Part shown: piece after piece, positions 33,601 through 43,462 of the stretch
Layout of the letters: each line of letters opens with the position of its first letter
Numbering within the stretch: position 1 is the stretch's first letter
Assembly (NCBI RefSeq): GCF_039778605.1
Contig: NZ_CP156060.1
Coordinates: forward strand, 1,736,001 to 1,800,000
Reading direction: 5' to 3'
Source of the DNA: Flavobacterium sp. WV_118_3
Lineage (GTDB): Bacteria > Bacteroidota > Bacteroidia > Flavobacteriales > Flavobacteriaceae
DNA: 64,000 bases
Made by a program: the position numbers and the translations under genes
The notes under the pieces: generated by a model
The model's input: only the letters and a program-made list of their open reading frames with translations
What the model was told of the DNA's origin: nothing
Database searches by the model: none

Positions 33601-34115
33601 TATTCCAACAATCCCTGATACGGATCGCCTTCTATTTGTAAAAGTTGGGCAAAGGCCGGTTCGGTTTTAAGTCCGCTCTTTTTTAAAGCGATAACCGCTT
33701 CCCGAAATGCTGCTCCCCTTTCCTGTAAAATCCGGTGTTCGATCAGCATATGCCGGTATCCGTTTTGTTCCCGGGTGGGAATATTTTGTCCGAAGATTTC
33801 GATTGCAATACCATCAATACTGAAATTAGCCACTATAGCTTCCGCAGCACCTTGATTCAATTCCTGACAGGAGAAATCCCGGTATCCGGAAAAAGCATCG
33901 TGTAGCGTCGCTATAAAAGCGTTTTTGTCGTTCCAATAACAACCGATATCCAAATCGCTCGAATCAATCGCAATAGCAATTGGAATGGTTCCAACCAGAA
34001 TTGGATCAAAATCCGACAATACATAAAAAATACGGTGCTCCGTTAAGAGACCGTAACTTTTTTGTTGCAGTGCATTGCCTGTTTTCAGGTAATCCAGCGT
34101 ATCGAATACACTCAA
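33588..34115 (-). CDS. DUF4269 (nucleotidyltransferase-fold-like) protein
   Basis: The 175-residue protein has an AIAIDSSDLDIGCYW strand-loop that resembles the metal-binding D-x-D of nucleotidyltransferase folds, preceded by VLSDFDPILVGTIPIA. This layout matches family DUF4269, whose function is unknown. The C-terminal part is helical (EHRILQERGAAFREAVIALKKSG). The stop codon overlaps the terminator it shares with sucC. It is one base from the DUF1456 gene on the same strand, suggesting one transcript. Confidence 0.78.
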   Translation of the reverse strand: MSVFDTLDYLKTGNALQQKSYGLLTEHRIFYVLSDFDPILVGTIPIAIAIDSSDLDIGCYWNDKNAFIATLHDAFSGYRDFSCQELNQGAAEAIVANFSIDGIAIEIFGQNIPTREQNGYRHMLIEHRILQERGAAFREAVIALKKSGLKTEPAFAQLLQIEGDPYQGLLEYKKA

Positions 34116-34116
34116 A

Positions 34117-34551
34117 TTACGAGTTTTTATTCTTTCCGTTTTTAAAACGAACCTTTTCTACGATCGGCTCTTGTTTTTTCGCTTTAAATGCCGGTTTTTT
34201 CCCCATTGGCTTTTTGGCAGCCGGTTTTGGAGTCGTCGGTTTTTGAGGTGCTTTGGCTTTTACTTCCAGTTTTCCTCCGGTTTTGACCGCTTCTTTATTT
34301 TGCGCCAGTACATCCATAGCGTTTTTCGGGTTCTCTTTTGTTCCTCGCAAATGAATTACCAATCCATTCAGGAAGTTACGCAATACCTGATCACCGCATT
34401 CTACATACTTTGGATGATCGGCAGTACGGAAAAAATTACCGATCTCACCTTTGGAAATTCTAAAATCTACCAATTCTAAAATCTCTACAATTTGATCATC
34501 ACGCAACTGCAATGCCACGCGAAGCTTTTTAAAAATATCATTATTCGTCAT
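34117..34551 (-). CDS. DUF1456 (YehS-like) protein with basic C-terminal tail
   Basis: The 144-residue product has two related helical repeats of the DUF1456/YehS type (MTNNDIFKKLRVALQLRDDQIVEIL and then VLRNFLNGLVIHLRG). It is followed by a lysine/proline-rich tail of about 45 residues (APQKPTTPKPAAKKPMGKK and further) that is not part of the core fold. The tail is likely disordered and could bind nucleic acid. The family function is unknown. The gene is next to the DUF4269 gene in the same direction. Confidence 0.82.
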   Translation of the reverse strand: MTNNDIFKKLRVALQLRDDQIVEILELVDFRISKGEIGNFFRTADHPKYVECGDQVLRNFLNGLVIHLRGTKENPKNAMDVLAQNKEAVKTGGKLEVKAKAPQKPTTPKPAAKKPMGKKPAFKAKKQEPIVEKVRFKNGKNKNS

Positions 34552-34616
34552 AGTCCTAAATTATCGCTCAAAGATACATAAAATCAACGGTCTCTGTTTT
34601 GAAACTGATTTTAATT

Positions 34617-34624
34617 TATTTTTG
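34617..34624 (+). promoter_or_regulatory. -7 element before the TerB-like gene
   Basis: TATTTTTG matches TAnnTTTG and lies 16 bases before the ATG at 34641. It falls within the longer frame that begins at 34599, which argues against that earlier start. Confidence 0.5.
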
Positions 34625-34640
34625 CAAAAAAATACCCGAT

Positions 34641-35042
34641 ATGAATACCCGTGAGGAACGAATAAGTCTTTTATCTGAAATGATTGCTTTTGCCATTGTT
34701 GATGGCGAGCTGCACGATAGTGAATACGATTTTTTAGCGATTGTTGCCGAAGAACTGGCCATTGAAAAAGAACTCTTTCTGGAGCTTTTTAAAAAACGTG
34801 CTGCCATTATTCCGATTCAAAGCGAACACCAACGCGTGATGCAGTTTTATCGTCTGGCTTTATTAATGCATGTGGACAATGTTTTACACGAACGCGAAAT
34901 TAAGATGATCAATGAAATCGGAATTAAAATGGGATTAAACCCAATGGGAATCCGGAAGACGTTAAAAGCCATGGAACAATCGCCGAACCGAATGGTCGAA
35001 CCGGCTTTTCTGATTTGTGCTTTTGAAGAACAGCATAACTAG
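34641..35042 (+). CDS. TerB-like tellurite-resistance-domain protein
   Basis: The 133-residue protein is all helical and matches TerB-like domains: AFAIVDGELHDSEYDFLAIVAEEL, DNVLHEREIKMINEIGIKMGL and ISLLSEM at the start, with the acidic D-G-E and H-E-R-E positions that form the metal-binding face in the family. Many such proteins have no link to tellurite. I chose the ATG at 34641 since the sequence before it is unlike the family and a promoter element lies there. It is convergent with uvrB. Confidence 0.78.
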   Translation: MNTREERISLLSEMIAFAIVDGELHDSEYDFLAIVAEELAIEKELFLELFKKRAAIIPIQSEHQRVMQFYRLALLMHVDNVLHEREIKMINEIGIKMGLNPMGIRKTLKAMEQSPNRMVEPAFLICAFEEQHN

Positions 35043-35058
35043 CCGTTCTTCAAAACAC

Positions 35059-37044
35059 TTATATTTTTTCCTGTAAACTTTTGATTTCGTCTCGTAATTT
35101 GGCCGCCTGCATAAAGTCGAGATCTTTGGCGGCTTTTTCCATAACCTTGCGTTTTTCGCGAATCAGCTTTTCAATTTCCGTTTTCGACATATACGCCGTA
35201 TTCGGTTCTGCTGCTTTGGCCGCCACTTCATATTGGTAGGAGCTCGACTGGTTTTTGGTCAGCGCGCTTTCTATTTTTTTATTCAACCCTTTGGGAACGA
35301 TGTTATTTTTATCGTTATAGTCCATCTGCTTGCTACGACGGTAATTGGTTTCATCGATCGTTTTCTGCATACTGTCGGTAACCTTATCGGCATACATGAT
35401 CGCTTTACCGTTTACGTTACGCGCGGCACGTCCCACGGTTTGTGTCAACGATCGGTGGCTTCTCAGAAATCCTTCTTTATCGGCATCCAAAATGGCCACC
35501 AGCGATACTTCCGGTAAATCCAATCCTTCCCGTAAGAGGTTTACTCCTATCAGTACATCAAACAATCCTTTTCGCAAATCCTGCATGATTTCAACCCGTT
35601 CCAGCGTATCGACTTCCGAATGGATATAACGACAACGTATGGACACTTTTGTCAGGTATTTGGCTAGTTCTTCCGCCATACGTTTGGTTAATGTGGTAAC
35701 TAACACGCGTTCGTCGGCTTCACAACGCAATTGTATTTCCTCGATCAGGTCGTCAATCTGGTTCTGACTTGGACGTACTTCAATTACCGGATCCAACAAA
35801 CCGGTCGGACGGATAATTTGTTCGACATAGATTCCTTCCGATTTTTGTAATTCGTAATCGGCTGGTGTGGCCGACACGTAAATCACCTGATTTTGCAGGC
35901 TTTCAAATTCCTCAAACTTTAACGGACGGTTATCCATCGCCGCCGGTAAACGGAAACCGTATTCCACCAGGTTTTCCTTACGCGAACGGTCGCCACCATA
36001 CATCGCATGTACCTGAGAAATCGTAACGTGACTTTCGTCGACAACCATCAGAAAATCGTCCGGAAAATAATCCAGTAAGCAGAATGGTCGTGTTCCCGGC
36101 GCTCGTCCGTCCAGATAACGGGAGTAGTTTTCGATACCGGAACAATACCCCAATTCGCGAATCATTTCTAAGTCAAAATTGGTTCGTTCTTCCAGACGTT
36201 TGGCTTCGAGGTGTTTTCCGATTTCTTTAAAATAATCAACCTGTTTTACCAAATCCTGTTGAATCTCCCAGATTGCATTTTGCAATACATCCGGTGACGT
36301 TACAAACATATTGGCCGGATAGATATTTAGTTTGTCGTATTTTTCAATTACCTGCGCCGTTTTCGGATCAAAGGCTTCGATTTCTTCAATTTCATCACCA
36401 AAAAAGTGAATCCGAAACGGATCATCCGCATAACTCGGATATACTTCCACCGTATCCCCTTTTATCCGAAAGGTTCCCGGCGTAAATTCGGCTTCAGTAC
36501 GCGCGTATAAACTCTGTACTAAACGGTGTAATAATTTTGTTCGGGAAATGACCTGATGCTGTTCGATGGAAACTACGTTTTTCTGAAATTCCACCGGGTT
36601 ACCAATACCATACAAACAGGACACCGAAGCCACCACCAATACGTCTCTCCTACCCGACAACAGGGATGAAGTCGTACTAAGACGCATCTTTTCCAATTCG
36701 TCGTTAATCGACAGATCTTTTTCAATATAGGTTCCGGTTACCGGTATAAAGGCTTCCGGCTGGTAATAGTCGTAGTACGACACGAAGTATTCTACCGCAT
36801 TGTTCGGAAAAAACTGTTTGAATTCCGAATACAGCTGTGCCGCCAGTGTCTTGTTATGCGCCAATACCAGTGTTGGTCGTTGCACTTCCTGAATCACGTT
36901 GGCCACCGTAAAGGTTTTTCCGGAACCGGTTACTCCCAAAAGGGTTTGGTACCGTTCACCACTATTCACTCCATTACTCAGTTTGTCTATAGCCTGTGGT
37001 TGATCACCCATTGGCTTATACTCGGAAACTACCTGAAATTTCAT
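35059..37044 (-). CDS. uvrB: Excinuclease ABC subunit B
   Basis: The 661-residue helicase-like subunit verifies DNA damage in nucleotide-excision repair together with UvrA and UvrC. It has Walker A GVTGSGKT at 37-44, the beta-hairpin YYDYYQPEAFIP, the DEAD-like VDESHVT, the helicase motif VGRAARN, and a C-terminal UVR domain (MQAAKLRDEIKSLQEKI) that contacts UvrC. Order and length are normal. It is convergent with the TerB-like gene 16 bases away and has its own promoter element upstream. Confidence 0.98.
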   Translation of the reverse strand: MKFQVVSEYKPMGDQPQAIDKLSNGVNSGERYQTLLGVTGSGKTFTVANVIQEVQRPTLVLAHNKTLAAQLYSEFKQFFPNNAVEYFVSYYDYYQPEAFIPVTGTYIEKDLSINDELEKMRLSTTSSLLSGRRDVLVVASVSCLYGIGNPVEFQKNVVSIEQHQVISRTKLLHRLVQSLYARTEAEFTPGTFRIKGDTVEVYPSYADDPFRIHFFGDEIEEIEAFDPKTAQVIEKYDKLNIYPANMFVTSPDVLQNAIWEIQQDLVKQVDYFKEIGKHLEAKRLEERTNFDLEMIRELGYCSGIENYSRYLDGRAPGTRPFCLLDYFPDDFLMVVDESHVTISQVHAMYGGDRSRKENLVEYGFRLPAAMDNRPLKFEEFESLQNQVIYVSATPADYELQKSEGIYVEQIIRPTGLLDPVIEVRPSQNQIDDLIEEIQLRCEADERVLVTTLTKRMAEELAKYLTKVSIRCRYIHSEVDTLERVEIMQDLRKGLFDVLIGVNLLREGLDLPEVSLVAILDADKEGFLRSHRSLTQTVGRAARNVNGKAIMYADKVTDSMQKTIDETNYRRSKQMDYNDKNNIVPKGLNKKIESALTKNQSSSYQYEVAAKAAEPNTAYMSKTEIEKLIREKRKVMEKAAKDLDFMQAAKLRDEIKSLQEKI

Positions 37045-37064
37045 TGGTTACATTTTGCTAGTTG

Positions 37065-37072
37065 CAAAGGTA
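37065..37072 (-). promoter_or_regulatory. -7 element of the uvrB promoter
   Basis: The minus strand reads TACCTTTG, matching TAnnTTTG, 20 bases before the uvrB start. I saw no SOS-type box. Confidence 0.5.
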
Positions 37073-37101
37073 CAAAGGAAAATACGAAAACAGCTAAAAG
37101 T

Positions 37102-38433
37102 TTAACGGGGCTTTTTAACAGCTCCTTCCGTTTCAAAATAGACTCTCGCTTTTTCGTTATTGACCCGCGAACGAATCCATTCGGTAATTTTCCCCTTATC
37201 GTTTGGTTTTAGAGCGTTTGTTGCTGCCGAAAAGGTTACGATCGCTGTTTTTTCCGGTGTGGTGTTGCTATAAATTTCCGTTTCCGAAAACGAGCAGGAT
37301 GTTATTCCCGGATATAACGGTTTAATCTCGGCCAATAATTGTTTTCCTATCTGAATCCGGGCATTGATACTATCCTGTTTGTGCTTACCTTCTTTTACCA
37401 AAAGCCGCATCCGATTGAGTTCGCTTTGCAGGTTTTCGACTTTGGACAGGTTGTTATTATTGACTTCGTTAAAATTAAGTCCTTTTTGAATATCGACATT
37501 TGAACTGTCGATGCCAAAATCGGCGGCTTTATTACGAATGCTCTTTTTGGTCTTATCCGTTATGGTATTTCCGGCATACATCAGGGTAATTTTCTTTTTG
37601 TTGGCATCAATTTCGTTTTTTAACAGGTAGTTTCCATCGTATACACTGACACTCTTTACAAAATTTCCGGCTTCCGTTGTAAATTCTTCATTTTCGACCA
37701 GTACATAACCGAAATAAATGCTCGGTACTATCGTAATAAGGATTACAAACGATACCCAGCGATTGACTTTTTTCTTTTGGGTTTCATTGACCAGCGTTCG
37801 GATCGGGAATTTTAATAACTGTGATACCAAAACAGACGATAAGGCTATAAATACCGTATTGATCGTAAAAAGATAGAAAGCCCCGAAAAAATAATTCAGA
37901 TTAAAGGTAGCCAGACCATAGCCAGCCGTACATAAAGGTGGCATCAAAGCCGTAGCAATAGCTACTCCGGGAATCACATTTCCTTTTTGTTTACTACTCA
38001 TCGCTACAATTCCGGCCAGACCGCCAAAAAGAGCAATCAGTACATCGTAAATCGTCGGACTGGTTCGGGCCAACAATTCCGAATGTGCAGTCGAAACCGG
38101 ACTGATTGTAAAATATAAGGTCGACGCGATTAAACTCGCCATAACGGCAAATCCGAAATTTTTAAAAGCCTTCTGGAATAACGGAAAGTTATAGGTTGCC
38201 AGACTATAACCCATTCCGTTGATTGGGCCCATTAACGGAGAAATCAACATCGCTCCGATAATCACGGCCGTCGAATTCATATTCAATCCAATCGAAGCTA
38301 CAAAAATGGCAAAAACTAAAATCCAGAGGTTTGTCCCTTTAAAAATGACATCTTTTTCGATATTCTCGTGGATTTTATCAAAATCGTCAACTTCTCTTTC
38401 CAGGTTTAGGTATTCCAGTATGCGTTTTATCAT
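37102..38433 (-). CDS. DUF389 membrane protein
   Basis: The 443-residue protein has a cytosolic N-terminal 30 residues, then about six membrane segments in a DUF389 domain (about 32-220, with NSTAVIIGAMLISPLMGPINGMGY and ATALMPPLCTAGYGLATFN), and a soluble C-terminal half (about 255-443) with a coiled segment. DUF389 proteins have been proposed to be transporters, but the substrate is unknown. The gene is downstream of valS in the same direction, but a terminator and a dispersed palindrome lie between them, so it is probably transcribed on its own. Confidence 0.85.
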   Translation of the reverse strand: MIKRILEYLNLEREVDDFDKIHENIEKDVIFKGTNLWILVFAIFVASIGLNMNSTAVIIGAMLISPLMGPINGMGYSLATYNFPLFQKAFKNFGFAVMASLIASTLYFTISPVSTAHSELLARTSPTIYDVLIALFGGLAGIVAMSSKQKGNVIPGVAIATALMPPLCTAGYGLATFNLNYFFGAFYLFTINTVFIALSSVLVSQLLKFPIRTLVNETQKKKVNRWVSFVILITIVPSIYFGYVLVENEEFTTEAGNFVKSVSVYDGNYLLKNEIDANKKKITLMYAGNTITDKTKKSIRNKAADFGIDSSNVDIQKGLNFNEVNNNNLSKVENLQSELNRMRLLVKEGKHKQDSINARIQIGKQLLAEIKPLYPGITSCSFSETEIYSNTTPEKTAIVTFSAATNALKPNDKGKITEWIRSRVNNEKARVYFETEGAVKKPR

Positions 38434-38541
38434 AAATTCTAACTTTTAAAAAACACTTCTTTTTATATGTCTTTTAAAGATAGTGATTTATTCGCAATAC
38501 CTTAGTTAGGTTATCTATCTTTCTTTAATCGCTAACATTCA

Positions 38542-38574
38542 ACACCTGACAGGTTTTAAAAACCTGTCAGGTGT
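38542..38574. repeat. Dispersed palindrome, copy 1 (between valS and DUF389 gene)
   Basis: A 15-base-pair perfect inverted repeat with core ACCTGACAGGTTT and a three-base spacer. The 33-base element is identical to copy 2 at 44732-44764 and closely related to copy 3 at 55422-55452. It lies 14 bases beyond the valS terminator in the direction of transcription. Confidence 0.85.
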
Positions 38575-38587
38575 ATTAATAAACAAC

Positions 38588-38615
38588 AAAGGCTGCTTCG
38601 TAGGAAGCAGCCTTT
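38588..38615 (-). terminator. Terminator of valS
   Basis: AAAGGCTGCTTC at 38588-38599 pairs with GAAGCAGCCTTT at 38604-38615 around a GTAG loop, 20 bases past the valS stop on the minus strand. Confidence 0.8.
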
Positions 38616-38634
38616 ATTTATCTGTCGTTTTCGT

Positions 38635-41268
38635 TTATTTTAAACTCATCAGACTTTGTTCGATCGTCTCAATTTTAGCAAGCGCGTCGGCCTCTTTCTG
38701 GCGTTCCATCGCTACCACTTTTTCCGGAGCCGATCCCACAAACTTCTCATTCGATAGTTTTGCCTGAACCGATTTCAGGAAGCCTTTGATATAATTCAAC
38801 TCTTCCGTTAACTTCGCAATTTCTTCTTCTACATTGATATTGCCCGTAATCGGAATAAAGTATTCGTTGGATTTTACACGGTACGATAACGCTCCATCTA
38901 CTTTTTCCGAAACATATTCCAACGTACTGATATTTCCTAATTTCTGAATTACCGTATCAAAGAAAGTCGTTGCCTTTTCGTTATTGATCACTTTAAGTTC
39001 AATCGCATCTTTAAACGGAATATTTTTGTCTTTACGGATCGTACGGATACCCGAAATTACTTCGGTTGCAAAATCAAACTCCTGAATTAAAGGCTCACTA
39101 TAGGCTTTCGCTTTTGGCCATTCGGAAATGATCAATGCCTCTTTTTCTGTTCTTTCGGTTATATGTTGCCAGATCTCTTCCGTTAAGAACGGCATAAACG
39201 GATGCAATAGTTTTAGGTTTGCTTCCAACATTTCGATGGCTTTTTCGAAAGTCGTTTTATCGATTGGCTGTTGGTAACCCGGTTTAATCATTTCCAGGAA
39301 CCATGAGCAGAAATCGTCCCAAACCAGTTTATAAATGGCCATAAGCGCATCCGAAATTCTGTATTTTTCGAAATGATCTTCGATCTCCAACAGGGTTTTC
39401 TGTAATTTGGCTTCATACCATTCAATCGCAACTTTTGCCGATTCCGGTTGTGCAACGCTATCACTTACTTCCCATCCTTTGATCAAACGGAAAGCATTCC
39501 ATATTTTATTGGTAAAACCTTTCCCCTGGTTACACAATTCTTTGTCGAACAGGATATCGTTTCCGGCCGAAGCACTTAACAACAACCCTACCCGTACTCC
39601 ATCGGCACCGAATTCTTCAATCAAATCCAACGGATCCGGTGAGTTTCCAAGTGATTTCGACATTTTTCGGCGTTGGCTATCCCGAACCAAACCGGTTAGG
39701 TATACATTCGTAAACGGTTTTTCTCCGGCATATTCATAACCGGCAATAATCATACGCGCTACCCAGAAAAACAGGATATCCGGTCCGGTTACCAAATCAT
39801 TGGTCGGATAATAATAGTTGTATTCCGGGTTTTCCGGATCCATAATTCCTCCAAAAACCGATATCGGCCATAACCAGGAAGAGAACCAGGTATCTAAGGC
39901 ATCTACATCCTGTTTTAGGTCATTTTCGGTCAGAATCTGGTTCCCTGTTTTTTGTTTTGCCAATGTTAAGGCTTCCGCTCTGCTTTCGGCTACTACAAAA
40001 TCGTCCTTTCCATCGCCATAATAATAGGCCGGAATTTGTTGTCCCCACCATAACTGACGAGAGATATTCCAATCGCGGATGTTTTCCATCCAGTGACGGT
40101 ACGTATTATTAAATCGGCTTGGATAGAGTTTGACCTCTTCCGTTTCCAATACCGCTTTGATCGCCGGTTTTACCAGTTCTTCCATTTTCAGGAACCACTG
40201 ATCGGATAACCTCGGTTCGATTACAGCTTTGGTTCTTTCGGAAGTTCCTACTTTGTTGATATGGGATTCCACTTTTACCAAAGCTCCTAATGTTTCCAGT
40301 TCTTTTGCGATTTCTTCGCGAACTACGAAACGGTCTTTTCCTTCATACTGCAATCCGAACGCGTTTAGCGTCGCATCTTCATTAAAGATATCGATGATCT
40401 CCAGGTTGTGTTTATTCCCCAGTTCCTTATCGTTTACATCGTGCGCCGGTGTTACTTTTAAACATCCGGTTCCGAATTCCATATCTACATATTCGTCAAA
40501 AATAATCGGGATCACACGGTTGCAGATCGGTACGATTACTTTTTTACCCTTCAAATGGAAATAACGTTCGTCATCCGGGTGAATGCAAATTGCTGTATCC
40601 CCCAAAATCGTTTCCGGACGTGTGGTTGCAATGGTAACATATTCGTTACTATCTTCGATCTGATAACGCAAATGGTATAATTTGCCCTGACGTTCTTCGT
40701 AAATAACTTCTTCATCCGATAGCGTTGTTTTGGCTTCCGGATCCCAGTTTACCATACGATACCCTCTATAGATCAATCCTTTATTATACAGATCCACAAA
40801 CGTGCGGATTACCGATGCCGACATATCCGGGTCCATCGTAAATTTCGTACGTTCCCAATCGCAGGAAGCACCCAGTTTTTTTAGCTGATCCAGGATTACG
40901 CCACCGTATTTGTTGGTCCATTCCCAGGCGTGTACTAAAAATTCTTCCCGGGTAAGATCGTTTTTATTGATCCCCTCCTCTTTTAATTTTGCTACAACTT
41001 TAGCCTCTGTCGCAATGGAAGCGTGATCAGTACCCGGAACCCAACAGGCGTTGAATCCTCTCAGACGGGCGCGACGGATCAGTACATCCTGAATCGTGTT
41101 GTTCAGCATGTGTCCCATGTGTAGTACCCCGGTGACGTTTGGCGGAGGAATAACAATAGTGTACGGTGTTCTGTGATCAGGTTCCGAGTGAAAATAATTG
41201 TTCTTCATCCAGTAGTCATACCATTTCTGTTCTACTGCTTTGGCGTCAAATTGAGCTGGAATTGTCAT
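38635..41268 (-). CDS. valS: Valyl-tRNA synthetase
   Basis: The 877-residue class I enzyme charges tRNA-Val. The nucleotide-binding [17 protein letters not shown] holds HMGH at 50-53, and [14 protein letters not shown] near residue 535 holds the KMSKS loop. An editing domain lies between, and the C-terminal coiled coil ([24 protein letters not shown]) is typical of ValRS. Length is normal. It ends at a strong terminator. Confidence 0.98.
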   Translation of the reverse strand: MTIPAQFDAKAVEQKWYDYWMKNNYFHSEPDHRTPYTIVIPPPNVTGVLHMGHMLNNTIQDVLIRRARLRGFNACWVPGTDHASIATEAKVVAKLKEEGINKNDLTREEFLVHAWEWTNKYGGVILDQLKKLGASCDWERTKFTMDPDMSASVIRTFVDLYNKGLIYRGYRMVNWDPEAKTTLSDEEVIYEERQGKLYHLRYQIEDSNEYVTIATTRPETILGDTAICIHPDDERYFHLKGKKVIVPICNRVIPIIFDEYVDMEFGTGCLKVTPAHDVNDKELGNKHNLEIIDIFNEDATLNAFGLQYEGKDRFVVREEIAKELETLGALVKVESHINKVGTSERTKAVIEPRLSDQWFLKMEELVKPAIKAVLETEEVKLYPSRFNNTYRHWMENIRDWNISRQLWWGQQIPAYYYGDGKDDFVVAESRAEALTLAKQKTGNQILTENDLKQDVDALDTWFSSWLWPISVFGGIMDPENPEYNYYYPTNDLVTGPDILFFWVARMIIAGYEYAGEKPFTNVYLTGLVRDSQRRKMSKSLGNSPDPLDLIEEFGADGVRVGLLLSASAGNDILFDKELCNQGKGFTNKIWNAFRLIKGWEVSDSVAQPESAKVAIEWYEAKLQKTLLEIEDHFEKYRISDALMAIYKLVWDDFCSWFLEMIKPGYQQPIDKTTFEKAIEMLEANLKLLHPFMPFLTEEIWQHITERTEKEALIISEWPKAKAYSEPLIQEFDFATEVISGIRTIRKDKNIPFKDAIELKVINNEKATTFFDTVIQKLGNISTLEYVSEKVDGALSYRVKSNEYFIPITGNINVEEEIAKLTEELNYIKGFLKSVQAKLSNEKFVGSAPEKVVAMERQKEADALAKIETIEQSLMSLK

Positions 41269-41398
41269 ATTAATAATTTGATTTGTTTTTTGTTTAACAT
41301 AGCTTACCGAACTATAAATAACTTATTTTCAAAATGTTTCCTCAAAAAAGAACCCTTTATAGCGTTATAATTTGGTACACTTTTTGTAAACTATATCG

Positions 41399-41406
41399 CA
41401 AAAATA
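41399..41406 (-). promoter_or_regulatory. Possible -7 element upstream of valS
   Basis: The minus strand reads TATTTTTG, matching TAnnTTTG, but it is 130 bases before the valS start. A leader of that size might carry tRNA-dependent control, but I see no T-box-like structure. Confidence 0.3.
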
Positions 41407-41443
41407 GTTATATCTGAGCAAATAAAAAAAGAGCGTTAAAATA

Positions 41444-41474
41444 TTTGTTCGTTTAGCAAAACAATGTAATTTTA
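41444..41474 (+). promoter_or_regulatory. Promoter of the DUF1573 gene
   Basis: TTTG at 41444-41447 and TAATTTTA at 41467-41474 (one mismatch to TAnnTTTG) are 19 bases apart, close to the spacing of the Bacteroidota housekeeping promoter. The DUF1573 ATG follows at 41504. Confidence 0.55.
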
Positions 41475-41503
41475 CAATAACAATTAAAAAAACTAAGTTG
41501 AAA

Positions 41504-41938
41504 ATGAAAAAATTATTAGGATTAGTTGCAGTATTAGCATTTAGTGTTGCTTCATATGCTCAAAAAGGACCAAAAATTGAATTTAAAGCAAAAGACAACA
41601 CTATCGATTATGGTATAGTTACCAAAGAATCAGATAACGGTATTCGTTCTTTCGAATTTAAAAATACCGGAGATGCTCCGCTAATTATTACTAATGTACA
41701 ATCTACTTGCGGATGTACAGTACCTTCTAAACCTACGGAACCAATTATGCCTGGTAAAACCGGTAAAATCGATGTTAAGTATAACATGAACCCTGGTAAA
41801 ATCAGCAAAACCATTACAGTAGAATCCAATGCGGTTAACTATGAAGGTGGAAAAGTAGCTTTACGTATTAAAGGAGAAGTAGTTGTGAAACAGGAATCGG
41901 GCGTGCTTGAAAAACCAAAAGCAACACCACAGTCGTAA
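41504..41938 (+). CDS. Secreted DUF1573 protein
   Basis: The 144-residue protein has a signal peptide (MKKLLGLVAVLAFSVASYAQ) and a single DUF1573 domain: FEFKNTGDAPLIITNVQSTCGCTVPSKP, followed by PGKTGKIDVKYNMNPGKISKTITVESNA. The domain is an Ig-like fold common in Bacteroidota periplasmic or surface proteins; its function is unknown. The Cys pair in CGC may be structural. A TTG at 41498 is in frame, but ATG 41504 gives the clean signal peptide. Confidence 0.9.
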   Translation: MKKLLGLVAVLAFSVASYAQKGPKIEFKAKDNTIDYGIVTKESDNGIRSFEFKNTGDAPLIITNVQSTCGCTVPSKPTEPIMPGKTGKIDVKYNMNPGKISKTITVESNAVNYEGGKVALRIKGEVVVKQESGVLEKPKATPQS

Positions 41939-41957
41939 CAACTTTACTTACTGATAT

Positions 41958-41992
41958 AAAAAGAGCAGTTCATTTTGAACTGCTCTTTTTTT
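41958..41992. terminator. Bidirectional terminator after the DUF1573 gene
   Basis: AAAAAGAGCAGTTCA at 41958-41972 pairs with TGAACTGCTCTTTTT at 41976-41990 around a TTT loop. It serves the DUF1573 gene and the convergent protease-like gene. Confidence 0.9.
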
Positions 41993-42008
41993 ATTTGATC
42001 AACATTTT

Positions 42009-43340
42009 TTAGAATAGCTTTCGGATCGTTACCTGATATTCCTGGTTCTTTCCGTCGCGTTCTATTTCAATCCGAATCGTTTTACTGTCTTCGACCTGCA
42101 ACAACTCATTAATTTGCTGTTTGGTCAAATTATAGGCTTTTTTACGATCGATCCGAATAATCCTATCGCCCGCCTTTAATCCGGCTTCATCAGCTGGTGA
42201 ACCTTTGCGTACACTGGCAATTTCAAAAACCGGCTTCAGCATAAATTTGTATTTAAAACTGGAATTATCAAATACAATATCATCGATATTGGTCGTACCT
42301 ATTGGCAAATTTTTGTTAACATCGTTTTTAACCGATTCCTGTATCCATTGAACACCATTATGCTGCACTTCGATACCGCTCATATTATACAAAAACGGAT
42401 CGTCGAACATTTTGTTTTTCTTTACAAAAATTTGTTTTCCACTATAATCCACAATCAAATGGAAGCGCTTTAAGATCTCCCCTCCCAACGAACCATTTCG
42501 ATCTTTGATAATGCTTAATTGTTTATACGAAGTCGTATCCGGATAAGAAACCAACGGTTCTTTAAACAGGAAATGAGCCGTTCTGATTTCCGATAAACGT
42601 GATTTCTTTCCGTAAATGGTTCCTCCTATTCCTTCTCCCAAAACATCCTCGAAGTATTTGTCATTACATTTGATCACATCATCTTCAAACAACCATAAAC
42701 CATCGGTTAATCCGGTATCCATCAATAATTTCAGCGGTAATTCTTTACTGTCCAGTCTTGCATCAACATTAATATAAGGTCGCCCATTAACAATATCCAA
42801 TGGTATCGTCGTATACTTCCGTATCCGCTTGCTTTTTAACAGGTTGTTGTTTTTATAAAGTGTGATCTTTTTTTTGATATAGTTGATTTCTACCAGGTGA
42901 TTTCTAAAAAAAGAATACCCTAAAATCCCATTGACCGGGATTCCAATTCGGGATGAGAAATTTAGTTTTTGATCCAGAATCACCAGAATTTCAAAATTTG
43001 TATCAATATAATTACTGACATTAAGCTTGTTTTTTTGCGACAACAGTCCTTCAGCCATCTCTTCACTTCCTAATCCGGAAATCCGCACTTTTTTAGTATT
43101 ATATAATTGTAGCGTATCACTTTGTGGAAAGCTAAAAATCAACGACGGTTCCGAACCCGAATCCAATAACATATTCATTTTGGCATTGTTGATTTCCACC
43201 GGAATAATGATCAAATTATCTACAAAAACAAATGGGATATCAATCTTGTCTTTAGGGGAATGCCATTGAAAGCCTTCTTGTGCCAAAAGTTTGGCGGGAT
43301 ATGTGATGATTAGCAAAAGGAAGACAAATAACCGCATCAC
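42009..43340 (-). CDS. Retropepsin-like aspartyl protease with PDZ domain
   Basis: This 443-residue exported protein has a signal peptide (about 1-20), two aspartyl-protease-like lobes and a C-terminal PDZ domain (about 345-443, with GSPADEAGLKAGDRIIRIDRKKAYN). The first lobe has MLLDSGSEPSLI (Asp60) and the second LLMDTGLTDGLW (Asp207), each like the D-S/T-G of pepsin or retropepsin. Two lobes within one chain resemble pepsin rather than the dimeric retropepsin. Substrates are unknown. It is convergent with the DUF1573 gene. Confidence 0.85.
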   Translation of the reverse strand: MMRLFVFLLLIITYPAKLLAQEGFQWHSPKDKIDIPFVFVDNLIIIPVEINNAKMNMLLDSGSEPSLIFSFPQSDTLQLYNTKKVRISGLGSEEMAEGLLSQKNKLNVSNYIDTNFEILVILDQKLNFSSRIGIPVNGILGYSFFRNHLVEINYIKKKITLYKNNNLLKSKRIRKYTTIPLDIVNGRPYINVDARLDSKELPLKLLMDTGLTDGLWLFEDDVIKCNDKYFEDVLGEGIGGTIYGKKSRLSEIRTAHFLFKEPLVSYPDTTSYKQLSIIKDRNGSLGGEILKRFHLIVDYSGKQIFVKKNKMFDDPFLYNMSGIEVQHNGVQWIQESVKNDVNKNLPIGTTNIDDIVFDNSSFKYKFMLKPVFEIASVRKGSPADEAGLKAGDRIIRIDRKKAYNLTKQQINELLQVEDSKTIRIEIERDGKNQEYQVTIRKLF

Positions 43341-43462
43341 TATTTTTTTTCTTAAATATAGCTATTTTCGTCGATATTTCCTATTAATATAAAATTTGAG
43401 GGCGGATTTTTTATCAATTTCTTAAAAAAAAGTCGCAAATTTGTGCAACAAAAATTACTATC

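Noticed and set aside
35020..35051. Hairpin GAAGAAC/GTTCTTC at the end of the TerB-like gene as a terminator
   Set aside because: The arms are seven or eight bases with a long loop and no T run on either side.
38542..38574. Palindromes with ACCTGACAGGTTT as ordinary terminators
   Set aside because: They have AT-rich flanks but not consistent T runs, and each stands next to a separate strong terminator, so a second role is more likely.
38635..41268. Plus-strand frames of 110 and 111 residues opposite valS
   Set aside because: valS is complete and conserved there; the frames show no start context or homology.
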